A stretch of DNA of 64,000 bases from RUG13409 sp045546135. GTDB taxonomy: Bacteria; Bacillota; Clostridia; Peptostreptococcales; Anaerovoracaceae. The DNA lies in the NCBI GenBank assembly GCA_045546135.1, contig JAZQCD010000008.1, positions 62,001-126,000 on the forward strand. The letters run 5' to 3'. Under the pieces are notes generated by a model, which worked only from the letters and a program-made list of their open reading frames with translations, ran no database searches and was not told where the DNA came from. Numbering within the stretch: the stretch's first letter is position 1; each line of letters begins with the position of its first letter. Below, piece by piece: positions 23,934-30,656 of the stretch. The position numbers and the translations under genes were made by a program.

Positions 23934-24524
23934 TTACTTCTCGTCTCCTTCGTCTATGGACTCAAGGAAATCGTCAAACTCATCGTTGACCTTTTCTCCA
24001 AGGACGTCTATATCGAGCATCTTGAGGCTCTTGAGCTCTGTTTCAAGAAGGTACTGGAAGCGCATGCGCGCTGATATGACTCTGTCTTTGAGCATCTTTT
24101 CCTGCTGCTCAAGTCTTGCAAGATCCTGCTTTGTAGTCTTTACGATCTCTTCTGCTTCAAGCTTTGCATTCTCAACGAGCATTTCAGCCTTCTTCTCTGC
24201 CGATTCTGATATCTCAGTCATGAGAGTTTTTGCAGATTCCAAGGTAGTATACAGACGGCTTTCAAGTTCTCTGTACTGAGTTTCAAGTTCTTTGTACGCT
24301 TCAGAAAGAGCATCATAATCAGCCTGAACGCTGTCAAGCTGCTTTTGCACTTTATCAGAATCAGAACTGGATCTGAGCATCCTGTCCCTTAAGCTCCGGT
24401 TCTCTGCTATAAGGCTTCTGAACTCGTCTGTGATCTCATCAAGGAATTCATCGACCTCAGTGTCTTTGTATCCTCTGACTCCTTTAGTAAATTCTTTTTT
24501 TTCTATATCATCAGGTGTAAGCAT
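23934..24524 (-). CDS. divIVA: Cell division initiation protein DivIVA
   Basis: DivIVA senses negative membrane curvature and recruits partners to the septum and poles. The 196 residues start LTPDDIEKKEFTKGVRGYKDTEVDEFLDEI, the lipid-binding N-terminal domain, where the GYKDTEVDEFLD motif is diagnostic; the exposed Phe of other DivIVA tips is probably F13. Two long coiled coils follow (about 30-70 and 75-150). An AGGAG site precedes the ATG. It sits in the sepF-yggT-divIVA group, but the usual RNA-binding gene ylmH between yggT and divIVA is missing. Confidence 0.95.
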   Translation of the reverse strand: MLTPDDIEKKEFTKGVRGYKDTEVDEFLDEITDEFRSLIAENRSLRDRMLRSSSDSDKVQKQLDSVQADYDALSEAYKELETQYRELESRLYTTLESAKTLMTEISESAEKKAEMLVENAKLEAEEIVKTTKQDLARLEQQEKMLKDRVISARMRFQYLLETELKSLKMLDIDVLGEKVNDEFDDFLESIDEGDEK

Positions 24525-24534
24525 ATCTTAACTC

Positions 24535-24843
24535 CTATAACATAGAGATGATGCGCAGGATGAACCTGAAAATGAATTCAATGAGGATAACTGTGATCCA
24601 CGGAGTAAAATCGATAGGAATATACCCCATGTTCGGAAATATCCTTCTGAGCAGTTTCCTGAGCAGTTCCCACAATACCCTTGCCGGTCTGAAAAGAGGT
24701 TCAAGGAAATATCCAAGCTTTCTCCAGTAATCGAAAAGCCTGGTACCCGGGTTTACGAACCATGAACCTATGCAATATACAAGTATCGCAATATTGATGA
24801 CCCTGTAAAAATAGTACAGGGCGTAAAATATGATCAGTTTCAT
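24535..24843 (-). CDS. yggT: YggT family membrane protein
   Basis: This 102-residue protein has two hydrophobic segments near the N- and C-termini and the family signature: FVNPGTRLFDYWRKLGYFLEPLFRPARVL, of which LEPLFRPARVL and the following PNMGYIPIDFTPWITVILIEF are typical (core IDFTPWI). YggT proteins associate with the septum region genes and may help position division proteins. The ATG abuts the sepF stop with no spacer. Two base-ten spacing to divIVA makes co-transcription likely. Confidence 0.9.
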   Translation of the reverse strand: MKLIIFYALYYFYRVINIAILVYCIGSWFVNPGTRLFDYWRKLGYFLEPLFRPARVLWELLRKLLRRIFPNMGYIPIDFTPWITVILIEFIFRFILRIISML

Positions 24844-25359
24844 TTAGTTCCAGGGACTCTTTGTAACAGTCGGTTCTTCTCTTCTTGCGCCGTTTGTATA
24901 TGTAACGTCTACATTTTCAGGAGCGAAGAGGAAAATGTTGTTTGCGACCTTCTGAACATTTCCATTGAGAGCATATGTTGCTCCTGAAAGGAAATCAAAG
25001 ATCTTTCTTGCAGTATCTGTCTCAAGATCCTCAAGATTGATGATGACAGGCTTCTTTGCCCTTAAGCTGTCTACAAGCTTAGGGCTTTCCTCGAAGGACT
25101 GAGGCTTGATGACAACAAGTTTTACCTGTTCAGTATATCTCTTTGCAGTTGCAGATGAAGCGGCCTTCTTGTCAGTTGCAGCCGGTGCTGCAGGAGCAGC
25201 CGATCTTCTTTCAGGTACTGCAGGAGCCTTGACTTCTTCCTTATCTTTTTTGCCTCCGAAGAGCGGTCTTCTCTCTTTTACTTCTTCTTCAAGTTCTTCT
25301 TCGAGCTCTTCATCTTCATCATCTTCTTCAAGTCCGATAAGATTTGTCCAAAAACTCAT
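24844..25359 (-). CDS. sepF: Cell division protein SepF
   Basis: SepF tethers FtsZ to the membrane. The ATG at 25359 (MSFWTNLIGL) follows GGAG by eight bases and gives 171 residues; an in-frame TTG six bases upstream is rejected. The N-terminal amphipathic helix is followed by a very acidic stretch (EEDDEDEELEEELEEEV) and an Ala/Pro-rich linker to about residue 85. The C-terminal SepF core has VKLVVIKPQSFEE, VIINLEDLETDTARKIFDF and GNVQKVANNIFLFAP. Yggs is directly upstream, as in other Firmicutes. Confidence 0.95.
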   Translation of the reverse strand: MSFWTNLIGLEEDDEDEELEEELEEEVKERRPLFGGKKDKEEVKAPAVPERRSAAPAAPAATDKKAASSATAKRYTEQVKLVVIKPQSFEESPKLVDSLRAKKPVIINLEDLETDTARKIFDFLSGATYALNGNVQKVANNIFLFAPENVDVTYTNGARREEPTVTKSPWN

Positions 25360-25374
25360 AATCAATTCTCCTTA

Positions 25375-26019
25375 TTACTTAGAATAATCTCTTTCGCCGA
25401 ATATAGCGCTTCCTATCCTGATGCAGTCAGCGCCTTCTTCGATCGCTACTTTGTAATCGCCGGACATACCCATTGAGAGTATCTCCCCTTTATATTCCCT
25501 AAACAGATCTGCGACCTGTTTGAAATAACAACGTATACTTTCCGGATCATCTGTCTCCGGAGCTACCTGCATAAACCCTTTTATACAGGTATTATGGCAT
25601 GTATTTGTGATGTCTTTGTAAAGGAGCCTTGCATCTTCAACGCTGACGCCTCCTTTTTGGACTTCACCCGCTGCATTGACCTGGATGAGCACATCCTGAA
25701 CTATGCCAAGCTTCTTTGCTCTTTTGTCTATCTCAAGAGCCAGATCCATGCTGTCTACTGAATGGATGAGACATGCTTTGCCTACTACCATCCTTACTTT
25801 GTTTTTTTGAAGTCTTCCTATGAAGTGCCAATTCACATCAGGAAGTTCTTCATATTTTTTGCAAAGCTCCTGAGCCTTGTTTTCTCCAAAATCTCTGCAC
25901 CCTGCAAGGATTGCTTCCTTTATTTCCTCTACGGTCCTTGTCTTTGAAACTGCAACCAAGAGGACATTTCCGGGGATCGAACCCTTTATCTTTAAATATC
26001 TGTCACCTATGCTGCTCAC
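25375..26019 (-). CDS. yggS: PLP-binding homeostasis protein (YggS/PLPBP family)
   Basis: These proteins bind pyridoxal 5'-phosphate and keep cellular PLP and amino-acid pools balanced; they have no known catalytic activity. The 214 residues carry LLVAVSKTRTVEEI, in which the Lys binds PLP, WHFIGRLQKNK, VDSMDLALEI and the C-terminal LSMGMSGDYKVAIEEGADCIRIGSAIFG, core MGMSGD. Translation begins at a GTG (26019) overlapping the upstream stop by four bases. It opens the classical yggS-sepF-yggT-divIVA block. Confidence 0.95.
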   Translation of the reverse strand: MSSIGDRYLKIKGSIPGNVLLVAVSKTRTVEEIKEAILAGCRDFGENKAQELCKKYEELPDVNWHFIGRLQKNKVRMVVGKACLIHSVDSMDLALEIDKRAKKLGIVQDVLIQVNAAGEVQKGGVSVEDARLLYKDITNTCHNTCIKGFMQVAPETDDPESIRCYFKQVADLFREYKGEILSMGMSGDYKVAIEEGADCIRIGSAIFGERDYSK

Positions 26020-26951
26020 TGCACATCCCTTTTTATCTCGTCATAGAGCGAGATGCTGCTTATTATTTTGACGGAACCGTCTTCTTGTGTCTCTTCGAAC
26101 CGGTCTTCAGCCACTGCGTAGCTTCCGTCTTTTTCGTCAAGTATCAAGACCCTTGTGAAATGATACTCTCCGTCTGTACCAAGCACATATACGCCCGCTT
26201 TGTCGTTTTCGTATGCGACGGCTGTCACAGGCACTTCCAAACCCTTTGTCTGCTTTGTAGATACCTTGACATCAAGTATCCTCTTTTGGCAAAACTCAGG
26301 ATAATAGCTCAGGACCTTAGCCATAACTGCCAAACTGTCGTAGCCTATGACCCTTTCTGCTTCTGCTGTCAGCACTGTGCCGTCATCGAGAACTATCTCT
26401 ATATTGCTCCCTATCCTGAATGTAAGCAGCTGCTCTTCAGTGACCGGAAGCATCAGATACCAGCTTCCGCCGTCCACTATTTTGTAGATGAAATCTCCGG
26501 GAACTGCTGCCGACCTTTCAGAAGATACGGGAGAAGCGCTGATATTCAGGAATTCAGACGGATCCATTCCCATCACAGATTCGGGAGTGAGACTGTCTTC
26601 AAGTCCGTCATGACAATAACTGACAAATCCTGTCACAGGACAGAAGAGCCCTATCCTGTCGTTTGATGTATATATATCTGCTACTCTTGTACCGATCCGA
26701 GTCTTTTCGCTTTCTGTAACATAATATGTAACAGATCCGGTCACATCGCTGTAAATGCAGGTCTCGTCCCTTACTACTATGGCTTTGCCGTAGTAATAGT
26801 TATCCATATTTATGGAATTGACTATATATGTGGGAGTAAGAACTCCGTTTATATGAGGTATCAGATAGACAAAAATGTACAGACCTGCTGCGATCACAAA
26901 ATATATTATTGCAATTGTAATAAGCAAAGCCCGCTTTTTTATCTTATCCAT
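26016..26951 (-). CDS. HlyD-like membrane protein in the division block
   Basis: The 311-residue protein has a single N-terminal membrane anchor (about 8-30, LLITIAIIYFVIAAGLYIF) and a large extracytoplasmic part. Residues 55-125 read like the barrel-sandwich hybrid of HlyD/biotinyl-lipoyl proteins (VVRDETCIYSDVTGSVTYYV and IGLFCPVTGFVSY), and the C-terminal beta-rich half holds VPVTAVAYENDKAGVYVLG, a periplasmic-adaptor-like segment. No transporter gene is nearby. Genes of this kind are found next to yggS/sepF in many Clostridia and are probably connected with cell-wall or division processes rather than efflux. The gene overlaps yggS and follows trmD by 20 bases. Confidence 0.75.
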   Translation of the reverse strand: MDKIKKRALLITIAIIYFVIAAGLYIFVYLIPHINGVLTPTYIVNSINMDNYYYGKAIVVRDETCIYSDVTGSVTYYVTESEKTRIGTRVADIYTSNDRIGLFCPVTGFVSYCHDGLEDSLTPESVMGMDPSEFLNISASPVSSERSAAVPGDFIYKIVDGGSWYLMLPVTEEQLLTFRIGSNIEIVLDDGTVLTAEAERVIGYDSLAVMAKVLSYYPEFCQKRILDVKVSTKQTKGLEVPVTAVAYENDKAGVYVLGTDGEYHFTRVLILDEKDGSYAVAEDRFEETQEDGSVKIISSISLYDEIKRDVQ

Positions 26952-26971
26952 ACACCTATCTAAATATTATA

Positions 26972-27745
26972 TCAGATACAGAAGTTTTTATCTACTTGTT
27001 CAAATTCTTTAATGATCTTGTCCAGGACCTTCTTTTCGTCTTTTGTAAGTTCCTTTATTTTAGGACTATCTAGATAAGCTTTGAAAAGGTCCGGACGTCT
27101 CTTTGCTGTAAGCCTTAAGCTGTTTTCGTACTGCCACAAGGCTATGAGCTTGTGATTACCGCCAAAGAGTACTTCAGGGACTTCCATTCCCTCGTACTCC
27201 CTTGGCTTTGTATACATGTCCGCTTCCAAAAGACCGCTGTATACGCTCTCTTCATAGGAGCTTTCTTCTGAAGAAAGTACTCCCGGGATAAGCCTTGATA
27301 CAGTGTCTATGAGGACCATTGCAGGAAGTTCTCCTCCTGTGAGTATATAGTCTCCTATGGACACCTCCTCCATACTAAAAGCATCTATGATCCTTTGATC
27401 AATGCCTTCATAATGACCGCAGAGGATGAATACTTCCTCTTCTGTAGCAAGGTCTTTTGCAATTTCTTCAGAGAGCATCCTGCCTCTTGGAGACATATAT
27501 AATATGCGCTTTCCTTCGGCGCCTGTATTTCTTAAGGCATCAAAAGCAGGCTGAGGCATCATCACCATACCTGCTCCTCCTCCGAAGGGAGTGTCGTCGG
27601 TCTTGTTATGCTTATCCTTTGTATAGTCCCTGATGTTTACGATACTAAAGTCTATGAGTCCCTTATCCTTTGCTCTTTTGAGTATGCTGGAATCAAGGAT
27701 GTTCTCGAACATTTGCGGGAATTGAGTAAGAACAGTGAATTTCAT
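26972..27745 (-). CDS. trmD: tRNA (guanine-N1)-methyltransferase TrmD
   Basis: TrmD methylates G37 of tRNAs with a G at position 36, preventing frameshifting. The start is placed at the second of two ATGs (27745, MKFTVLTQFPQMFENIL) because it lies six bases from the GAGGG site and matches the family N-terminus; an upstream TTG in frame is rejected. The 257 residues contain the SPOUT knot: FGGGAGMVMMPQPAFDAL near residue 50, FILCGHYEGIDQRI near 108, and GDYILTGGELPAMVLID. It follows rimM by 13 bases. The L19 gene (rplS) that usually follows trmD is not in the window. Confidence 0.97.
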   Translation of the reverse strand: MKFTVLTQFPQMFENILDSSILKRAKDKGLIDFSIVNIRDYTKDKHNKTDDTPFGGGAGMVMMPQPAFDALRNTGAEGKRILYMSPRGRMLSEEIAKDLATEEEVFILCGHYEGIDQRIIDAFSMEEVSIGDYILTGGELPAMVLIDTVSRLIPGVLSSEESSYEESVYSGLLEADMYTKPREYEGMEVPEVLFGGNHKLIALWQYENSLRLTAKRRPDLFKAYLDSPKIKELTKDEKKVLDKIIKEFEQVDKNFCI

Positions 27746-27758
27746 CATTCTCCCTCTT

Positions 27759-28256
27759 TTAAGCAAGCAGACCGTCTATGACATGTATGACTATCTTTTT
27801 GTTTTCGATATCTACTTCTTTTATGAATTCCTTTACAGCGGGAACTAAAAAGTTCTTTCCGTCTGCTTTTTTGATCTCGTAGATATCCTGTGAACTGTTC
27901 TGGATCACATTGACCATCGTGCCTAAGTTTTCGCCCTCATCGGAAAAAACACTGCAGCCGAGAAGGTCATCGACAAAATATGAATCATCATCAAGAACAT
28001 AGAGATCCCTATCAACATATAGGTTCTTTCCTCTCAGTAGTTCTGATGTATTCCTGTCGCTTACTTCCTTGAGCTTCAGTATCACCATACCCTTATCGTA
28101 GCGGGCTCTTTCTATGGTGTATTTGTCCGTTCCTTCTCCGACATAGATATTCTTTATATCAGAAAAGCGCGTCTCTCTGTCTGTGTACGGAAAAACGCGA
28201 AATTCTCCTCTTATGCCGAACGGAGCAGTGATTTGTCCGATTCTGACTTTTTCCAT
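27759..28256 (-). CDS. rimM: 16S rRNA processing protein RimM
   Basis: RimM binds S19 and assists maturation of the 30S head. The 165 residues have the N-terminal RimM domain starting VRIGQITAPFGIRGEFRVFP, of which APFGIRGE is the signature, and the C-terminal PRC-barrel with YFVDDLLGCSVFSDEGENLG and DGKNFLVPAVKEFIKEVDIENKKIVI; key parts are DLLGC and FLVPAVKEF. It is placed between khpA and trmD, the conserved Firmicutes order. A small gap of ten bases precedes it. Confidence 0.96.
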   Translation of the reverse strand: MEKVRIGQITAPFGIRGEFRVFPYTDRETRFSDIKNIYVGEGTDKYTIERARYDKGMVILKLKEVSDRNTSELLRGKNLYVDRDLYVLDDDSYFVDDLLGCSVFSDEGENLGTMVNVIQNSSQDIYEIKKADGKNFLVPAVKEFIKEVDIENKKIVIHVIDGLLA

Positions 28257-28266
28257 GAGTAATCTC

Positions 28267-28500
28267 CTAAGAAACTATCTCGACGATCACATTTTTTCCT
28301 TCGCGAACTGCGGCAGCCTTTACTACAGTACGGAGGGCTTTGGCGATCCTTCCCTGTCTGCCTATGATCTTGCTCATATCATCCTGAGCGACCTTAAGCT
28401 GGATGAGCACCTTGTCATCTTCTCCAACAGTTTCAGTTACAGTGACCGCGTCAGGGTCACTTACCAGGGATTTGGCAATTGATTCTACCAAACTTACCAT
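28267..28500 (-). CDS. khpA: KH-domain RNA-binding protein KhpA
   Basis: This 77-residue protein is a single KH domain with the GXXG loop in KIIGRQGRIAKALRTVV; the core is IIGRQGRIAKALR. In Firmicutes KhpA pairs with KhpB (Jag/EloR) to bind RNA and influence cell elongation. Start MVSLVESIAKSLVSDPDAV matches the family, including the PD element. It lies between rpsP and rimM, 15 bases after rpsP, as in Bacillus (ylqC). Confidence 0.93.
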   Translation of the reverse strand: MVSLVESIAKSLVSDPDAVTVTETVGEDDKVLIQLKVAQDDMSKIIGRQGRIAKALRTVVKAAAVREGKNVIVEIVS

Positions 28501-28515
28501 CAGATCCCCTCCCGA

Positions 28516-28761
28516 TTACTGTTCGTAAACGCCGGCCTTCTTTAAGAGAGCTTTTACTGTGTCTGTAGGCTGTGCTCCGTTTGCAAGCCACTTCTTGGCT
28601 TCGTCAACGTCGATCTTGATAGCTGCAGGTTCTGCAAGCGGATCATATGTTCCGAGTTCTGCGATTGCATATCCGTCTCTTGATGTTCTTGCATCAGCAA
28701 CAACTACTCTGTAGAAAGGTGCCTTTTTCTTGCCCATTCTCTTAAGTCTGATCTTTACCAT
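28516..28761 (-). CDS. rpsP: 30S ribosomal protein S16
   Basis: S16 is an early-binding 30S protein. The 81 residues start MVKIRLKRMGKKKAPFYRVVVADARTSRDG, in which RLKRMGKKKAPFYRVV is the hallmark, followed by YDPLAEPAAIKID and the C-terminal WLANGAQPTDTVKALLKKAG. An AGGAGG site lies eight bases before the ATG. In the 80 bases between ffh and rpsP there is a 8-bp imperfect hairpin without T-run. The gene is followed by khpA and rimM. Confidence 0.98.
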   Translation of the reverse strand: MVKIRLKRMGKKKAPFYRVVVADARTSRDGYAIAELGTYDPLAEPAAIKIDVDEAKKWLANGAQPTDTVKALLKKAGVYEQ

Positions 28762-28842
28762 TTTTATTTCCTCCTGAATATTTAAGTAAATGGTTTAACT
28801 GGTTTTATATATACAGCCGCTTTTTTGGCCTGTATCCTTGAT

Positions 28843-30180
28843 TTAGAATCCCGGGAATCCTCTTCTTCCGAAGCCTCTTTTTCCTTTCATGGAATTCATC
28901 TGCTTCATCATTTTCTTGGATTCCTCATATTTTTTTATGAGCTGGTTTACCTGGGTGACGGTCACTCCGGCTCCTGCTGCTATCCTCTTTCTCCTGCTGG
29001 CATCAAGGATCCTGGGATCTTCTCTTTCCTTTTTTGTCATGGAGCAGATTATAGCTTCGTTCTTTATGAGTTCAAGTTCCGATTTATCAAGCTGCTCATC
29101 TGTAGCCTGTCCGCCTCCCGGGAGCATCTCAAGGAACTTTCCTATGCCTCCCATATTTTTGAGCTGTCTCATCTGATCGAGAAGGTCGTCTAAGGTGAAC
29201 TTGTTTTGAGCAAGTCTTTTTTCAAGCTCTTTTGCCTTTTCTTCATCGGCAGCTTCTGAAACTTTTTCGATGAGCGAGAGCATATCTCCCATGCCAAGTA
29301 TCCTGCCTGCCATCCTGTCAGGGTGGAAAGGTTCTAAAGCTTCGAGCTTTTCTCCCATACCTGCAAAGAGTATGGGTTTGCCTGTTACAGACTTTACAGA
29401 TAAGGCTGCGCCGCCTCTTGTATCGCCGTCCAGCTTTGTCATTATGATGCCGTCTACGCCCATAGCATCATTGAATGCTGTTGCGGATGTTACGGCATCC
29501 TGTCCTGTCATGGCATCTACCACGAGGAGTATCTGGAAGGGTTTTACTTCCTTTTTGACTCTCCTGAGTTCATCCATGAGTTCTTCGTCAACATGGAGTC
29601 TTCCTGCTGTATCGACGATGAGTATGTTGTATCCTTTGATCTCAGCCTGCTTTTTTGCATCGACTGCTATCTTTGCAGGATCTTTGCACTCTCTGTCTGT
29701 ATATACAGGAACGCCTACCTGCCCTCCGACTATCTCAAGCTGATCTATAGCTGCAGGCCTTTGAACGTCGCAGGCTGCGAGCATTGGTTTCTTTCCTTCT
29801 TTAAGAAGGTATGCTGCAAGTTTACCGGCAGTAGTCGTCTTACCTGTTCCCTGAAGACCAACAAGCATTATGGTAGTGAATCCAGATGAACTGTATGTAA
29901 GCTTGCCGGTAACGCCTCCAAGAAGGGCTACCATTTCGTCGTTGACGATCTTGACTACCTGCTGCCCCGGAGTAAGACTTTTTAAAACTTCTTCTCCGAG
30001 AGCTTTTTCTTTAACTTTAGCTACAAATTCTTTAACGACTTTGTAGTTGACGTCTGCTTCAAGAAGAGCAAGACGTATCTCTCTCATGGCATCGTCTATA
30101 TCCTTCTCGGACAGAACGCCTTTGCCTCTTAACTTCTTAAAGGTATTGTTCAGTTTTTCGGATAAACTTTCAAAAGCCAT
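28843..30180 (-). CDS. ffh: Signal recognition particle protein Ffh
   Basis: Ffh binds signal sequences and 4.5S/SRP RNA and works with FtsY. The 445 residues have the NG domain with VGLQGTGKTTTAGKLA (P-loop, about 105-120), DVQRPAAIDQL, VDTAGRL and TKLDGDTRGGAAL, and the Met-rich M domain (about 320-445) ending MKQMNSMKGKRGFGRRGFPGF, whose core is the RGFGRRGFPGF tail. The finger loop and Met bristles are visible (MIKKYEESKKMMKQMNSM-type sequence). It follows ylxM with no spacer and precedes rpsP. Confidence 0.98.
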   Translation of the reverse strand: MAFESLSEKLNNTFKKLRGKGVLSEKDIDDAMREIRLALLEADVNYKVVKEFVAKVKEKALGEEVLKSLTPGQQVVKIVNDEMVALLGGVTGKLTYSSSGFTTIMLVGLQGTGKTTTAGKLAAYLLKEGKKPMLAACDVQRPAAIDQLEIVGGQVGVPVYTDRECKDPAKIAVDAKKQAEIKGYNILIVDTAGRLHVDEELMDELRRVKKEVKPFQILLVVDAMTGQDAVTSATAFNDAMGVDGIIMTKLDGDTRGGAALSVKSVTGKPILFAGMGEKLEALEPFHPDRMAGRILGMGDMLSLIEKVSEAADEEKAKELEKRLAQNKFTLDDLLDQMRQLKNMGGIGKFLEMLPGGGQATDEQLDKSELELIKNEAIICSMTKKEREDPRILDASRRKRIAAGAGVTVTQVNQLIKKYEESKKMMKQMNSMKGKRGFGRRGFPGF

Positions 30181-30441
30181 TTATGCACCTAAGGTCTTTA
30201 TGCCTATCTCATTCTTCCAACGTTCTACCAGGCCAAGCTTTTCTTCATATTTGTGAAGCGCTTTTTCGGACTTTTTGAGACCGTCGGATACTGCCTGTTT
30301 GGTCACACCGAATCTGTCCGCAATTTCGGTAAGCGACAGATCTTCGTTGAAATACAGATCAACGAAAGTCTGCTGCCTTTCTGTAAGGAGCGGACCGTAA
30401 AAATCAAATAATACACTTATTTCTAATGATTCTTCAAGCAT
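30181..30441 (-). CDS. ylxM: YlxM/p13-like DNA-binding protein, SRP operon
   Basis: YlxM is a small HTH protein that accompanies ffh in Firmicutes and can influence SRP RNA/Ffh function in streptococci. The ATG at 30441 (MLEESLEISVLFDFYG) gives 86 residues; the frame is open upstream to 30483, but that stretch is the promoter itself. The HTH is LSLTEIADRFGVTKQAVSDGLKK, in which LTEIADRFGVTKQAVSD is the recognition unit. LFDFYGPLLTERQQ is the typical start. There is no ribosome site and the -10 box ends nine bases before the ATG, so the mRNA from this promoter would be leaderless. Confidence 0.9.
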   Translation of the reverse strand: MLEESLEISVLFDFYGPLLTERQQTFVDLYFNEDLSLTEIADRFGVTKQAVSDGLKKSEKALHKYEEKLGLVERWKNEIGIKTLGA

Positions 30442-30450
30442 GACCGCAGA

Positions 30451-30479
30451 ATAGTAACATCTGATACGATATATGTCAA
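30451..30479 (-). promoter_or_regulatory. Proximal ylxM-ffh promoter P1
   Basis: The minus strand reads TTGACA (30474-30479), exactly 17 bases, TACTAT (30451-30456). The -35 is a perfect consensus and lies in the first of two copies of a 22-bp palindromic element. Confidence 0.8.
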
Positions 30480-30558
30480 GCACTTTTACTTGACAGCGCT
30501 ATTCACCTGCATCATTTTACATCGGCAGAAAAAGAGTGTCAAGCACTTTTACTTGACA
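30474..30558. repeat. Two copies of a 22-bp palindromic element over the -35 boxes
   Basis: Copies at 30474-30495 and 30537-30558 are identical over 22 bases. Each is TGTCAAG, eight bases, CTTGACA: a 7-bp inverted repeat. On the minus strand its CTTGACA end carries the -35 box of P1 and P2. No other copies were found by eye in this window. Confidence 0.85.
30514..30542 (-). promoter_or_regulatory. Distal ylxM-ffh promoter P2
   Basis: The minus strand reads TTGACA (30537-30542), 17 bases, TAAAAT (30514-30519). The same 22-bp element contains the -35, so P1 and P2 are tandem copies 63 bases apart. Confidence 0.75.
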
Positions 30559-30583
30559 CCTTGCTTTATATATCTCGATCAAG

Positions 30584-30615
30584 AAAAAAGTACTGCCAAG
30601 TATGCTTGGCAGTAC
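30584..30615 (-). terminator. Strong terminator after the 1420-residue protein gene
   Basis: GTACTGCCAAG and CTTGGCAGTAC form a perfect 11-bp stem with a 4-base loop (30590-30615), followed on the minus strand by TTTTTTCTTG. It lies about 40 bases past the stop of the secreted protein and upstream of the ylxM promoters. Confidence 0.93.
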
Positions 30616-30656
30616 CCTTGGTCATCGATCATTCGATCTTGATCCTTGTTAGGTTG

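Noticed and set aside
25200..25365. Poly-Ser plus-strand frame opposite sepF
   Set aside because: The serine run is the complement of the acidic GAA/GAG-rich codons of SepF.
26016..26951. HlyD-like protein as part of a type I secretion or RND system
   Set aside because: No ABC exporter, RND pump or outer-membrane partner gene lies nearby, and the context is cell division.
28811..28835. Hairpin between ffh and rpsP as a terminator
   Set aside because: The stem has a bulge and neither strand has a proper T-run downstream in the reading direction; rpsP is probably co-transcribed.
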